Below, one piece after another: positions 16,401-26,117 of a stretch of DNA of 64,000 bases. Within the stretch, counting starts at the first letter, position 1, and each line of letters opens with the position of its first letter. This stretch comes from Deinococcus puniceus (lineage in GTDB: Bacteria > Deinococcota > Deinococci > Deinococcales > Deinococcaceae), in NCBI RefSeq assembly GCF_001644565.1, contig NZ_CP011387.1, positions 361,001-425,000 of the forward strand, written 5' to 3'. The translations under genes and the position numbers were made by a program. Below the pieces are notes generated by a model. The model was not told the DNA's origin. It ran no database searches and saw only the letters and a list, made by a program, of their open reading frames with translations.

Positions 16401-18926
16401 ATGAATAAGTTGACCCGAATGATGATGCTCGGCGCGGCCCTCGCTTTGGGCGGCGTTTCTACGGCAGAGGCGGCGGGCCTCTCTCCGACGTTGCTGGCGC
16501 GGGCCAAAAAAGGCGACCAAACGCAAGTGGGCGTCATCGTGCGCTTTAAGGTCGTTAACGACGCACGCGGACGCGCTCTGTTCAAGAACCTGCGCGGCCA
16601 GTTGGGAGCCAAAATCGCCCAACTCGGCCCCGCTGCTGGGTTTCTGAATCAGGCTATCTCGTCGGGCCGGGCCACCCAGTTGTGGCTTGACCAGAGCGTG
16701 TACCTGCCCATGACCCCAGTGCAGGCGCGTCAGTTGGCCCTGCTGCCCTTCGTCTCGGACGTGTTCGAGAACTTTAAGGTGCAGATTCCCAAAGCGGTGG
16801 CCCTCAGTGCGGCTTCTGCTCCCGCCGGAACTCCTTGGCACCTCCAGAGCATCGGTGCGCCGCAGGCGTGGGCCGCCGGATTCAAGGGTCAGGGTATCCG
16901 CATCGGCCACCTCGACAGCGGCGTGGATGCCTCTCATCCGCAACTGAACGGCAAGATTTTGTCGTTTGCCGAATTTAACGCCGAGGGTGACCGCATCGGT
17001 ACGCAGGCCCGCGATTCTTCCAACCACGGCACGCACACGGCGGGCCTGCTGGTGGGAGACACGGTGGGCGTGGCCCCTAGCGCCAAAATCATCAGTGCGC
17101 TGGTGCTGCCCAACAACGAGGGTACGTTTGCACAGGTGATCGCGGGCATGCAGTACGTCCTCGACCCAGACAACAACGCCGATACCGACGATGGGGCCGA
17201 CGTGGTGAACATGAGCCTCGGCATCCCCGGCACCTTCGATGAATTCATCGTGCCCGTGCAGAACATGATCAAGGCGGGCGTGGTTCCGGTGTTCGCCATC
17301 GGTAACTTTGGCCCCGCCAGCGGCAGCACGGGCAGCCCCGGCAACCTCCCCGACGTGGTGGGTGTGGGTGCCGTAGACCAGAACGGTCAAGTCGCGTCTT
17401 TCAGCAGCCGTGGCCCGGTGGCGTGGCAGGGCGCGATCAACGGCGTCTTCGTGAAGCCCGACATTGCCGCCCCCGGCGTCGCCATTACCAGCGCCTTCCC
17501 CAACGGGCAGTACGGCGCACTCAGCGGGTCTTCTCAGGCCAGCCCGATTGCAGCGGGCGCGGTGGCCGTGATGCTGAGCGCCAAACCCGGCACAGGCGTG
17601 GACGCGATTAAAAACGCCCTGTACACCAGTGCCAGCAACGCGGGAAGCAAAAACAACAACGTGGGCTACGGCGTGATCAGCGTACCCGGCGCACTGGGCA
17701 AACTGGGCGTCACTACGGGCGCTCCGGCTCCTGCACCTACCCCCACCCCAACGCCTCCGCCCGCCCCGGCCCCTACTCCAACTCCGACGCCTACTCCTCC
17801 ACCGGCCCCGGCCCCGACACCCACCCCACCCGCAGCCAATCCCACCGGGCCTGCTGGGTTCACCCTTTGCGCCATCGAGGGTTCCAAGTGCAACTTCAGC
17901 GGCCAAAAAGACGCGGCGTTCGGCAACAACGGCAAATACATCACGGGCGTCGCCACCGACGGCTTCAACTGCACGGTAGCCGAGTGGGGCACTGACCCCT
18001 TGGTGGGTGTGCGGAAGGGCTGCTTCATCAAAGACCGTCCCGGCGCTGCACCTGCCCCCGCGCCTGCCCCGGCTCCGGCCCCTGCGCCCGCACCCAGCGG
18101 CGGCGGCAAGAAGCCTACCGTGTTGCTCGTCGATGACGACATGGGTCAGGGCACGGACGTGACGGCGGCCCTGCGCGACGCGATCAAAGCCAACGCGGCT
18201 TCGGCCTTCCTTTGGAATACGCAGACGCTGGGAGCCATTCCCCTGAGCGAAATGAAGACCTACGACGTAGTGGTGTGGGCCACGGGTGAGCAGTACCAGA
18301 ACACCCTGACCGCCGCCGACCAGAACACCCTGCGCCAGTACCTCGCGGGCGGCGGCAGGTTGCTGCTGACCGGGCAGGACATCGGCTACGACATCGGGGC
18401 CAGCGAGTTTTACCGCGCCACCCTGAAAACCCGCTTTGTGGCCGACAGCAGCGGCACCGCCAAGTTCGTGACCACCGGAGCCTTCGGCAGCACCGCCTTT
18501 ACCCTGAACGCGCAGGGCAGCGCCGCCAACCAGTTTTACCCCGACGTGATTGCGGATCTGAACGGCAGCAGCACGGTGGCAGGGTGGGGCACCGCTGGGG
18601 CCACCGCCGGAACCATCACGGCCCAGAGCATCCGCGTCGACCCGAACCGCAACCGCGCTACCCAGAAGGTGCAAGACCCACGCGGCCTCGTGGAGAAACT
18701 GGCAGCCAACATCATCGGCGGCATCCTGAATCAGGTGCTGGGCGGCCAACAGCCCACGCAGCGTCCCCGCGTGACCGCGCAGAATGCCAACGAGAACGCC
18801 GGAGCCATCGTCGCCAACAACGCGGGCGCTTACCGCACCGTGAACATGGGCTTCGGTCTGGAAGGCCTGACGCCCAGCAGCCGGAGTGTCCTGATCAAAA
18901 CCAGCTTTGACTGGCTGATGAAGTAA
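16401..18926 (+). CDS. exported S8 subtilisin-like protease with C-terminal accessory domains
   Basis: An 841-residue secreted protease. Signal peptide 1-24, propeptide-like region to about 145, then the S8 catalytic domain with Asp172 (HLDSGVD), His209 (NHGTHTAG) and Ser378 in GSSQASP, a variant of the usual GTSMASP. Residues about 440-490 are Pro/Ala/Thr linker, then a four-cysteine module (CAIEGSKCNFSG ... GFNC ... KGCF), a second Pro-Ala linker, and a ThuA/class I amidotransferase-like domain (VLLVDDDMGQG, GGRLLLTGQDIGYD). A TAGGCT box lies 6 nt before the ATG. Probably an extracellular nutritional protease. Confidence 0.9.
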   Translation: MNKLTRMMMLGAALALGGVSTAEAAGLSPTLLARAKKGDQTQVGVIVRFKVVNDARGRALFKNLRGQLGAKIAQLGPAAGFLNQAISSGRATQLWLDQSVYLPMTPVQARQLALLPFVSDVFENFKVQIPKAVALSAASAPAGTPWHLQSIGAPQAWAAGFKGQGIRIGHLDSGVDASHPQLNGKILSFAEFNAEGDRIGTQARDSSNHGTHTAGLLVGDTVGVAPSAKIISALVLPNNEGTFAQVIAGMQYVLDPDNNADTDDGADVVNMSLGIPGTFDEFIVPVQNMIKAGVVPVFAIGNFGPASGSTGSPGNLPDVVGVGAVDQNGQVASFSSRGPVAWQGAINGVFVKPDIAAPGVAITSAFPNGQYGALSGSSQASPIAAGAVAVMLSAKPGTGVDAIKNALYTSASNAGSKNNNVGYGVISVPGALGKLGVTTGAPAPAPTPTPTPPPAPAPTPTPTPTPPPAPAPTPTPPAANPTGPAGFTLCAIEGSKCNFSGQKDAAFGNNGKYITGVATDGFNCTVAEWGTDPLVGVRKGCFIKDRPGAAPAPAPAPAPAPAPAPSGGGKKPTVLLVDDDMGQGTDVTAALRDAIKANAASAFLWNTQTLGAIPLSEMKTYDVVVWATGEQYQNTLTAADQNTLRQYLAGGGRLLLTGQDIGYDIGASEFYRATLKTRFVADSSGTAKFVTTGAFGSTAFTLNAQGSAANQFYPDVIADLNGSSTVAGWGTAGATAGTITAQSIRVDPNRNRATQKVQDPRGLVEKLAANIIGGILNQVLGGQQPTQRPRVTAQNANENAGAIVANNAGAYRTVNMGFGLEGLTPSSRSVLIKTSFDWLMK

Positions 18927-19052
18927 TTCCGATTGAGTCCCGGTTTTTGGGATTCAATCCGAGCAAAGCGAGTGGGAAGAGATACGAATTCTGGGAGATG
19001 GACGGACACCCTGTGGTGTTCTGGGTGTCCGAGAATTGGACGGAATTCGTAT
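18924..19052. repeat. composite MITE-like repeat after the subtilase gene
   Basis: It starts in or next to the stop codon with TAATTCCGATT, similar to the IS630-type end. A hairpin (GATTGAGTCCC with GGGATTCAATC) and GAGCAAAGCGAGTGGGAA follow. Inside is a 71-bp palindromic unit (18982-19052) bounded by ATACGAATTCTG and CGGAATTCGTAT, with an inner 8-bp stem GGACACCC/GGGTGTCC. Compared with the copy at 10377, this unit looks inserted within the repeat. No coding capacity. Confidence 0.6.
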
Positions 19053-19085
19053 AGGGCAGCAACACCCTAGATTCTCCAAATCAGT

Positions 19086-19122
19086 AAGCAGAGGCCAGCC
19101 CCAGCGTTGGCTTCTGCTTTTT
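19086..19122 (+). terminator. rho-independent terminator
   Basis: AAGCAGAgGCCA pairs with TGGCtTCTGCT, followed by TTTTT. It is the likely terminator of the subtilase gene, now separated from its stop by the repeat at 18924-19052. Confidence 0.7.
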
Positions 19123-19262
19123 CGGTGCGCATTCCGGCAAGCTCACCCTTAATCCGTTTCGATGCTGCGCTGAGTCTTGCCTTTGCCCCCGCTCTAGCCT
19201 GACCTAGATTGCCTTTACCTCATTCCCATGCCCGCCAACTGTGCGGCGAGTACGGTACAGAC

Positions 19263-19685
19263 ATGACGCAACTGACACTGAGGGACATCATGACCCGTGA
19301 CCTGACCACCGTTGACGGCGGAGCGACCCTGAAGGAAGTGGCGACCCTGATGCGAGAACAGGACATCGGCAACGTGCTGATCATGGACGGCGAACGCCTA
19401 GCCGGAATCGTGACAGACCGCGACATCGTGATTCGGGCGGTGGCGTATGGGCACGATCTGGGCAGCGCCATTACCGACTACGCCAGCGACAACGTGTTTA
19501 CGATGGACGCCAGCAGCAGCGTGCAGGACGCCGCACAGGAGATGTCGAACCGCCAGTTGCGCCGCCTGCCGATCACTGAAGACGGCAAAGTGGTGGGCAT
19601 CGTGGCTCTGGCTGACCTGGCTACCAACGCCACAGGCCGCGCCGACGAGCAGGCCCTTCAGGGCATTAGCCAGCCCACCGGCTGA
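19263..19685 (+). CDS. CBS-domain pair protein
   Basis: A 140-residue protein consisting of two CBS motifs (about 8-60 and 72-125; typical GIVTDRDIVIR and GIVALADLA). Such stand-alone Bateman modules usually bind adenine nucleotides and regulate a partner, but none is visible here. The ATG at 19263 follows a TACGGT -10 box (19251-19256) at 6 nt, favouring it over the in-frame ATG at 19209. Convergent with the LysE-type gene, with a terminator between. Confidence 0.88.
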   Translation: MTQLTLRDIMTRDLTTVDGGATLKEVATLMREQDIGNVLIMDGERLAGIVTDRDIVIRAVAYGHDLGSAITDYASDNVFTMDASSSVQDAAQEMSNRQLRRLPITEDGKVVGIVALADLATNATGRADEQALQGISQPTG

Positions 19686-19697
19686 ACCAGACACCAC

Positions 19698-19735
19698 ACG
19701 GGCCACTTCTCCGCTGTAGAGAAATGGCCCGTTTT
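19698..19735. terminator. bidirectional terminator hairpin
   Basis: ACGGGCCA-c-TTCTC pairs with GAGAA-a-TGGCCCGT around a 7-nt loop, then TTTT. It lies between convergent genes. Confidence 0.75.
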
Positions 19736-19744
19736 GCCCTGCCG

Positions 19745-20380
19745 CTACTTGTGCCCTGCCGTTGCCGTGCCTACGCCCAGTGCAATGTAAATGCCGCCCG
19801 TCACGTACTTCTGCCGCCGTGCGAACACCGGATTCCCACGCAGGCGCGAGCCGAGGCTGCCGCCCAACAGGGCATACAAGCCGTCGCTGCACACCGCCAA
19901 ACAGATGAACAGCAGGCCGAAGGTCAGCGTTTGCAGGGCCACCGGGCCGCGCTCCGGCTGAACAAACTGCGGCAGGAAGGCCAGAAAAAACAACGCTGTC
20001 TTGGGATTCAGCGCGTTGATGAGTGCGCCTTGCCAGAACAGCTGACTCATAGATTGAATTTTGGGCAGGGGCAAGTCGGTGTCGCTGACTTCATCTCGCG
20101 CCAGCAGCGTGCGGATGCCGATGTAGATCAGGTACGCGGCCCCCAAATATTTGAGGGCGCTGAACAGCACCGCCGACGACAACACAATGGCCGAAAGCCC
20201 AACGGTGGCCGCCAGCACATGCACCAGCCCGCCTGTTTGCACGCCCAGCACCGACAGGAACCCCGCCCGCCGCCCCTGATGTGCCGAACGCGCCACGATG
20301 TACAGCACGGCGGGGCCGGGAATGATCAGCAACGCGAGCGCGGCGACGGCAAACAGGGCCAGCGAGGACAGGTCAGGCAT
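19745..20380 (-). CDS. LysE/RhtB-family amino-acid exporter
   Basis: A 211-residue membrane protein with about six hydrophobic segments. The N-terminal IIPGPAVLYIVARS and the central ALINALNPKTALFFLAFLPQF are signatures of the RhtB branch (homoserine/threonine-type efflux). The ATG at 20380 sits at the start of the first segment. The IS630-type element is inserted 72 bp upstream of its start, so its promoter region is short. Substrate not determinable. Confidence 0.9.
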   Translation of the reverse strand: MPDLSSLALFAVAALALLIIPGPAVLYIVARSAHQGRRAGFLSVLGVQTGGLVHVLAATVGLSAIVLSSAVLFSALKYLGAAYLIYIGIRTLLARDEVSDTDLPLPKIQSMSQLFWQGALINALNPKTALFFLAFLPQFVQPERGPVALQTLTFGLLFICLAVCSDGLYALLGGSLGSRLRGNPVFARRQKYVTGGIYIALGVGTATAGHK

Positions 20381-20452
20381 GCCGTTCAGTTACGCAGGTG
20401 CGGGGCCAAGAGTCAAGCGGCCATTCTACTTCCTCCCCTTGAGCGGGGGGTT

Positions 20453-21560
20453 ATACGGACTCCGAATAAAGATGCCAGACTGGGAGATCAACAAGTTCTA
20501 TTCTCCGGTGAAGTTTCAGCATCAGGCTGACGAATTCTGGGCGATTTACCGCGTGAGTACTTGTGCGGTGGAGCGACGACGGGCGCAATTCTTCGCGCTG
20601 CTGGCGGAAGGTCGAAGTGAAGGTGATGTCATGGACATCACCCAATATGGAGTGCGCTCGGCTCGCTACGTGATTGACCGATACCACCGCTTGGGTCTGA
20701 AGGGCTTGTCAGATGGACGGCGGGACAACCGGGGTGCGCCACGCGTCTTGACTGCCGAAGAGCAACAAGCACTTGCGGCTCAGCTGCACGCCGATTTCGA
20801 GCAGGGCGTGGTGTGGGAAGGCAAGCGGGTTCAAGAGTGGATCAAAGAGCAGTTTGGCAAAGAGGTGTATTTGGGTCGCACCTATGAATTTATGCGTGCC
20901 GCAGGGTTTTCCCCACAAAAACCCCGCCCACAGCATGTCAAAGGCGATCCGGCAGCGAAAGAAGCGTTTACAACAAAGAGCTAGGGGAGGCGCTCCGCCG
21001 TGCGGAGCGTCTCCATCCTCGGGTCTCGCTGTGGGCGATGGACGAACATCGTTTGGGCCTCCAGCCCATCCTTCGCACCGCGTGGGCACCCACCGGGCAG
21101 CCGTTCATTTGCCCGGTGCACCCCCGTTACGAATGGCTCTATGTGTACGCCTTTGTCAACCCAGAGACCGGCGAAAGTCGCTTCTGGATCATGCCAACGC
21201 TCAATCAGCAGGCCTATGGGCTGGTCATGGCCGCCTTTGCTCAGAGTGTGGGGGCGGGCCAAGATCATCATGTCGTGGTGGTGGAAGACAACGGTGGCTT
21301 CCATGTCCCTGCCCTGCAGGGACATCCCCCAGGCATCGAGATTGTGCGCCTACCACCGTACTCGCCAGAACTCCAACCTGTCGAACGCGTCTGGCACCTC
21401 ACCGATGCCACCATCGCCAACACCTGTCCGCAAAACCTCGCCGCTTTGGAAACTGTGCTCGGAGAGCAGTGTGCGTGGCTCGAAACCCAACCTGACCTCA
21501 TCACCCAACACACCCTCTTCCACTGGTGGCCTTTGTGTCAGAATTAATCGGAATTCGTAT
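20453..21560 (+). mobile_element. IS630-family insertion sequence, 1108 bp
   Basis: Ends are imperfect inverted repeats: ATACGGACTCCGAATAAA at the left and ATACGAATTCCGATTAAT (reverse complement) at the right. TTA is found just outside each end if the outer A/T bases are not counted, compatible with insertion at a TA-containing site. The only cargo is a transposase read in two frames. The right edge coincides with the dnaJ stop codon (TAA, 21562-21560). Confidence 0.85.
20472..21547 (+). pseudogene. IS630-family DDE transposase, -1 frameshift
   Basis: The first frame (20472-20984) carries the helix-turn-helix region and ends in GDPAAKEAF-TTKS-stop. The second frame (-1, to 21547) continues seamlessly as NKELGEALRRAERLHP and holds the catalytic triad: MDEHRLG (D), VVVEDNGGFH (D) and PPYSPELQPVE (E). 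The shift lies between about 20967 and 20982. No classical A-rich slippery heptamer is visible there, so a single-base loss is more likely than programmed shifting, but the latter is known in this family. All triad residues are intact. Confidence 0.8.
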
Positions 21561-22501
21561 TAGCCCTCTTTCCGCAACTCCCGCAACTTTCGGTACAGCT
21601 CCTTTTCCTCATCCGTCAGCGTTTTGGGCAGCGTGATATTCAGGCGCACGTACAGGTCACCACGCCCGCCCTCTTTTTTGGGCCAGCCCTGCCCGCGTAG
21701 GCGCATGCGTTGGCCACCGCTGCTGCCCGGTGGCACGCTCAGTTTGCCTTTGCCGTTCAGCGTCTGCACTGTAATATCTCCGCCCAAGGCGGCTACCGGG
21801 GCGGGCACTTCGGCACTGGTGGTCAGGTCGTCGCCGTCCAGATCAAAGCGGCCATCTTCCAGCACCCGGATGGTCAACAGAATATCGCCGCCGCCCGGCC
21901 CTTGCCCCGCCAGCCGCAGCCGAGCGCCGTCGCGGGTACCGGGGGGAACGCGCAGGCTCAGGCGTTTGCCGTCCACATTGATCACTTCGTCGGAGCCGGA
22001 AAAGGCCTCGGCCAGCGTGACCTGCAATTCGCCTTCCACATTCTGAACAAATCGTCTGCCTTGCGTGCCGCCTACGCCGCCCAGCAGGTCTTCCAGATTC
22101 ACCTGAGCGCCACCGGGAAAGCCTGCCCCGCCCATGCCGGATGCCCCGCCGCCACCGGGCCGCCGCCCACCCGCGCCGCCAAACAAGCCCTGAAAAAAGT
22201 CGCTGAACTGGCTGGCATCGAAGCCCGCAAAATCGCCGCCCTGAAAGCCGCCGCCGCCGCCTCCGTAACCGGGGGGAACCTGTCCGGTGTGCCCAAACTG
22301 GTCGTACACCTTGCGTTTTTCGGGATCGCTCAGGACGGCATACGCCTCGCCAATTTCCTTAAATTTCTCGCCGGAAGCCGCGTCGCCCGCGTTTTTGTCG
22401 GGGTGAAACTGCTTGGCGAGTTTGCGGTAAGCGGTTTTTATGTCGGCGTCAGATGAACTGCGGGACACGCCCAGCACGTCGTAATAGTCTTTGTAGGCCA
22501 T
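21560..22501 (-). CDS. dnaJ: DnaJ-type co-chaperone without zinc finger (CbpA/Thermus type)
   Basis: A 313-residue J-domain protein that stimulates the DnaK ATPase and delivers substrates. J domain at 1-70 with the HPDKN motif, then a Gly/Phe-rich stretch (about 75-140), then the two C-terminal beta domains directly ([32 protein letters not shown]). The CxxCxGxG zinc-finger region is absent, as in Thermus DnaJ and CbpA. The ATG at 22501 starts the conserved [11 protein letters not shown]. The stop codon abuts the IS630 element. Last gene of the dnaK operon, separated from the VF530 gene by a foldback element. Confidence 0.93.
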   Translation of the reverse strand: MAYKDYYDVLGVSRSSSDADIKTAYRKLAKQFHPDKNAGDAASGEKFKEIGEAYAVLSDPEKRKVYDQFGHTGQVPPGYGGGGGGFQGGDFAGFDASQFSDFFQGLFGGAGGRRPGGGGASGMGGAGFPGGAQVNLEDLLGGVGGTQGRRFVQNVEGELQVTLAEAFSGSDEVINVDGKRLSLRVPPGTRDGARLRLAGQGPGGGDILLTIRVLEDGRFDLDGDDLTTSAEVPAPVAALGGDITVQTLNGKGKLSVPPGSSGGQRMRLRGQGWPKKEGGRGDLYVRLNITLPKTLTDEEKELYRKLRELRKEG

Positions 22502-22576
22502 GTGGGGCGTCTCCTTTTGAAGTGAGGGGCGTCTGAGGTGTTGGGGGGCAGTTCTTTCTGTAGGCCGTGTGTAAAA

Positions 22577-22786
22577 GGGCAATCGCTACGCTCATTTCCC
22601 CCTCCCCAACCCTCCCCCGCAAGGGGAGAGGGAGTAAAAGCCCAAGGAAACGATGTCCTTTCCATATGGAGCCAGCTGAACAACATCTGTAGGCACGATG
22701 TTACAGGCTGCAAAGAAAACTTTGTTTTCACTCCTCCCCCTTGCGGGGGAGGCTGGGAGGGGGGGAAGTGAGCGCATCGGTTGCGC
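22577..22786. repeat. 210-bp GC-rich foldback element inside the dnaK operon
   Basis: Imperfect inverted ends of about 60 bp: GGGCAATCGCTACGCTCA...CCTCCCCCGCAAGGGGAG at the left, and at the right the reverse complement beginning GCGCAACCGATGCGCTCACT...CCTCCCCCGCAAGGGGGAGG. The core (about 22640-22725) is unique and non-coding. The right end touches the VF530 stop codon. Related ends occur at 6241-6365. On the transcript it would form a very stable hairpin between VF530 and dnaJ. Confidence 0.75.
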
Positions 22787-23034
22787 TATCGCCCCGTAAA
22801 CCCGGCCCCGCCCAGCACCAATTCCAGATACAGGGCTTCCACTTTGGCCCGTGCCCAAGGCGTGCGGCGTAGGAATTTCAGACTGCTCTGCATACTGGGA
22901 TTCAGTTCGAAGCAGCGCACGGGCACGCGGTCTGCCATGCCTTCCCAGCCGTAAGCGTCCACCAGCCGCTCCAGAATCTGCGCCAGCGTGACGCCGTGCA
23001 TGGGGTCGGAAGGCATGGAATCAGGGGCAGTCAT
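22786..23034 (-). CDS. VF530-family small DNA-binding protein
   Basis: An 82-residue protein. MHGVTLAQILERLVDAYGWEGMADRV, RCFELNPSMQSSLKFLRRTPWAR and VEALYLE match the VF530/DUF2132 family, small helical proteins named for a DNA-binding structure from Vibrio. It starts 7 bp after the grpE stop, so translation is coupled, and lies between grpE and dnaJ. In Thermus a different small protein (DafA) is encoded in this operon; the position here suggests a heat-shock role, which is inference. Confidence 0.85.
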   Translation of the reverse strand: MTAPDSMPSDPMHGVTLAQILERLVDAYGWEGMADRVPVRCFELNPSMQSSLKFLRRTPWARAKVEALYLELVLGGAGFTGR

Positions 23035-23041
23035 GGCGGCT

Positions 23042-23701
23042 TCAGCCCTGCTTGCTGACTACCACGCGGGCGGGTCGCACGAGGCGGTCTCCCATGCGGA
23101 AGCCGAGTTGATAGACCTGCACGATGATGTCGTCGGCGTTGCCGGGAACCACTTGCAACGCCTCGTGCCACTGGGGATCGAAGGTCTCGCCCTCGCGCCC
23201 GGTCACTTCTAGGCCCAGCCCACCAAACACGCGCAACATGGTCGCCTGTACCGCCTGCATCCCCGGAATCAGCTTGGTGGGGTCGCCCACGCCCATGCTC
23301 ACGGCGCGGTCAAGGTCGTCGTACACGGGCATCAGGCTTTCGGCGGCCTTGGCAATGCCCTGACCCTGCGCGGCGTCCACTTCGCCCTGCAAGCGGCGGC
23401 GCTGGCTCTCGAAGTCGGCGGCAAGGCGGGCCAATCGGCCTTTCAAGTCGGCGTTTTCCTTCTCCAATTCATCGGCCTGTTGCAGCTTCGCCATCATTTC
23501 CTGCACTTGCCCGAACATATTTTCATCCATGCCGGGAAAGCCGCCGTCCTCATCCATCAAGTCAGCGTCCATCAACTCAACGTCTTCTTCCATGTTGTCG
23601 GTGTCGCTTTCCGGAATATCCAGCCCGTCCATATCTATGGTCTTGGCTTCTTTGGTCGGCGCTTCTTTCGGGGCATTGTTGGTGTCGTCGTTCTGGGTCA
23701 T
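23042..23701 (-). CDS. grpE: nucleotide exchange factor GrpE
   Basis: A 219-residue GrpE that releases ADP from DnaK. A long acidic N-terminal tail (to about 70) precedes the coiled-coil helix (ELEKENADLKGRLARLAADF) and the C-terminal beta domain with MLRVFGGLGLE and FDPQWHEALQVV. The ATG at 23701 has a GAGG ribosome site; a longer frame exists upstream. Middle of the dnaK operon, 265 bp after dnaK. Confidence 0.93.
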   Translation of the reverse strand: MTQNDDTNNAPKEAPTKEAKTIDMDGLDIPESDTDNMEEDVELMDADLMDEDGGFPGMDENMFGQVQEMMAKLQQADELEKENADLKGRLARLAADFESQRRRLQGEVDAAQGQGIAKAAESLMPVYDDLDRAVSMGVGDPTKLIPGMQAVQATMLRVFGGLGLEVTGREGETFDPQWHEALQVVPGNADDIIVQVYQLGFRMGDRLVRPARVVVSKQG

Positions 23702-23824
23702 GGGTTTACCTCGTCTGCGGAACATTAGGCGTCAGTGTAGGGTGCGGCGGCAGTCAATAGGGGAGAGGGTGGCGCGTAGGCCGTCCTCTCCCCTCTGATC
23801 TTCTACTTCTGGAGTGGGACGCTT

Positions 23825-23897
23825 GAATGCGCCGCAGTTGACATTACGATTTTTCGGAACATCACCGAAAACTCTCCATTCTCACTGCGGCGCATTC
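23825..23897. other. 14-bp perfect dyad in the dnaK-grpE gap
   Basis: GAATGCGCCGCAGT (23825-23838) pairs with ACTGCGGCGCATTC (23884-23897) over a 45-nt loop. A second small hairpin, GTCAAGC-TCAG-GCTTGAC, lies at about 23939-23956 just after the dnaK stop. The 265-bp gap between dnaK and grpE holds no gene; these stems could serve RNA processing or partial termination that sets the dnaK:grpE ratio. Confidence 0.5.
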
Positions 23898-23966
23898 TCT
23901 TCGGTACTCGCTCGCTGCGCGCTGTGCCAGTCCGCTCGGTCAAGCTCAGGCTTGACTCCGAGAATT

Positions 23967-25856
<1,890 letters not shown>

Positions 25857-25920
25857 GTATTTGACTCCTTGAGTGGATAAGATTCTGCCGCTACGAGAAC
25901 AGCAGTTCTAAACTTGGATC

Positions 25921-25949
25921 ATCATAGTGGCACAGTTGAGAACAGTCAA
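25921..25949 (-). promoter_or_regulatory. dnaK promoter
   Basis: Coding strand reads TTGACT-N17-TATGAT, close to sigma-70 consensus with ideal spacing. -35 is at 25949-25944 and -10 at 25926-25921, giving a leader of about 60 nt before the dnaK ATG. Confidence 0.75.
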
Positions 25950-25953
25950 TAGA

Positions 25954-25974
25954 GTTGAGTGTGGTGCGCTCAAC
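25954..25974. promoter_or_regulatory. HAIR-like HspR operator
   Basis: GTTGAGT-N7-GCTCAAC matches the HspR-associated inverted repeat CTTGAGT-N7-ACTCAAG at 12 of 14 defined positions. It lies 5 bp upstream of the dnaK -35 box, between dnaK and ftsH. HspR is an established heat-shock repressor in Deinococcus; its gene is not in this window. Confidence 0.7.
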
Positions 25975-26117
25975 TTCAAGGCGGTATGAAGGCCGAGGCG
26001 CGGCCCGAACTTTCCCCCTTTTCTTCCATATTCATCCTGCCGGGTCGGCATAGACTGATGCATGTCGCCTGTGGTCAGCCAGCAGATGTGCAGCCCAAGC
26101 TCTCAGGGGCCGCAGCC

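Noticed and set aside
17733..18090. Repeated CCTACTCCAACTCC-like tracts in the protease gene
   Set aside because: They encode Pro-Thr/Pro-Ala linkers within an intact frame; low-complexity coding, not a CRISPR or regulatory array.
16374..18749. Long open frame on the minus strand opposite the protease gene
   Set aside because: Composition is that of an antisense shadow in high-GC DNA; the plus-strand frame has signal peptide and catalytic motifs. The same holds for long minus frames over 49996-57474 and 57499-59109.
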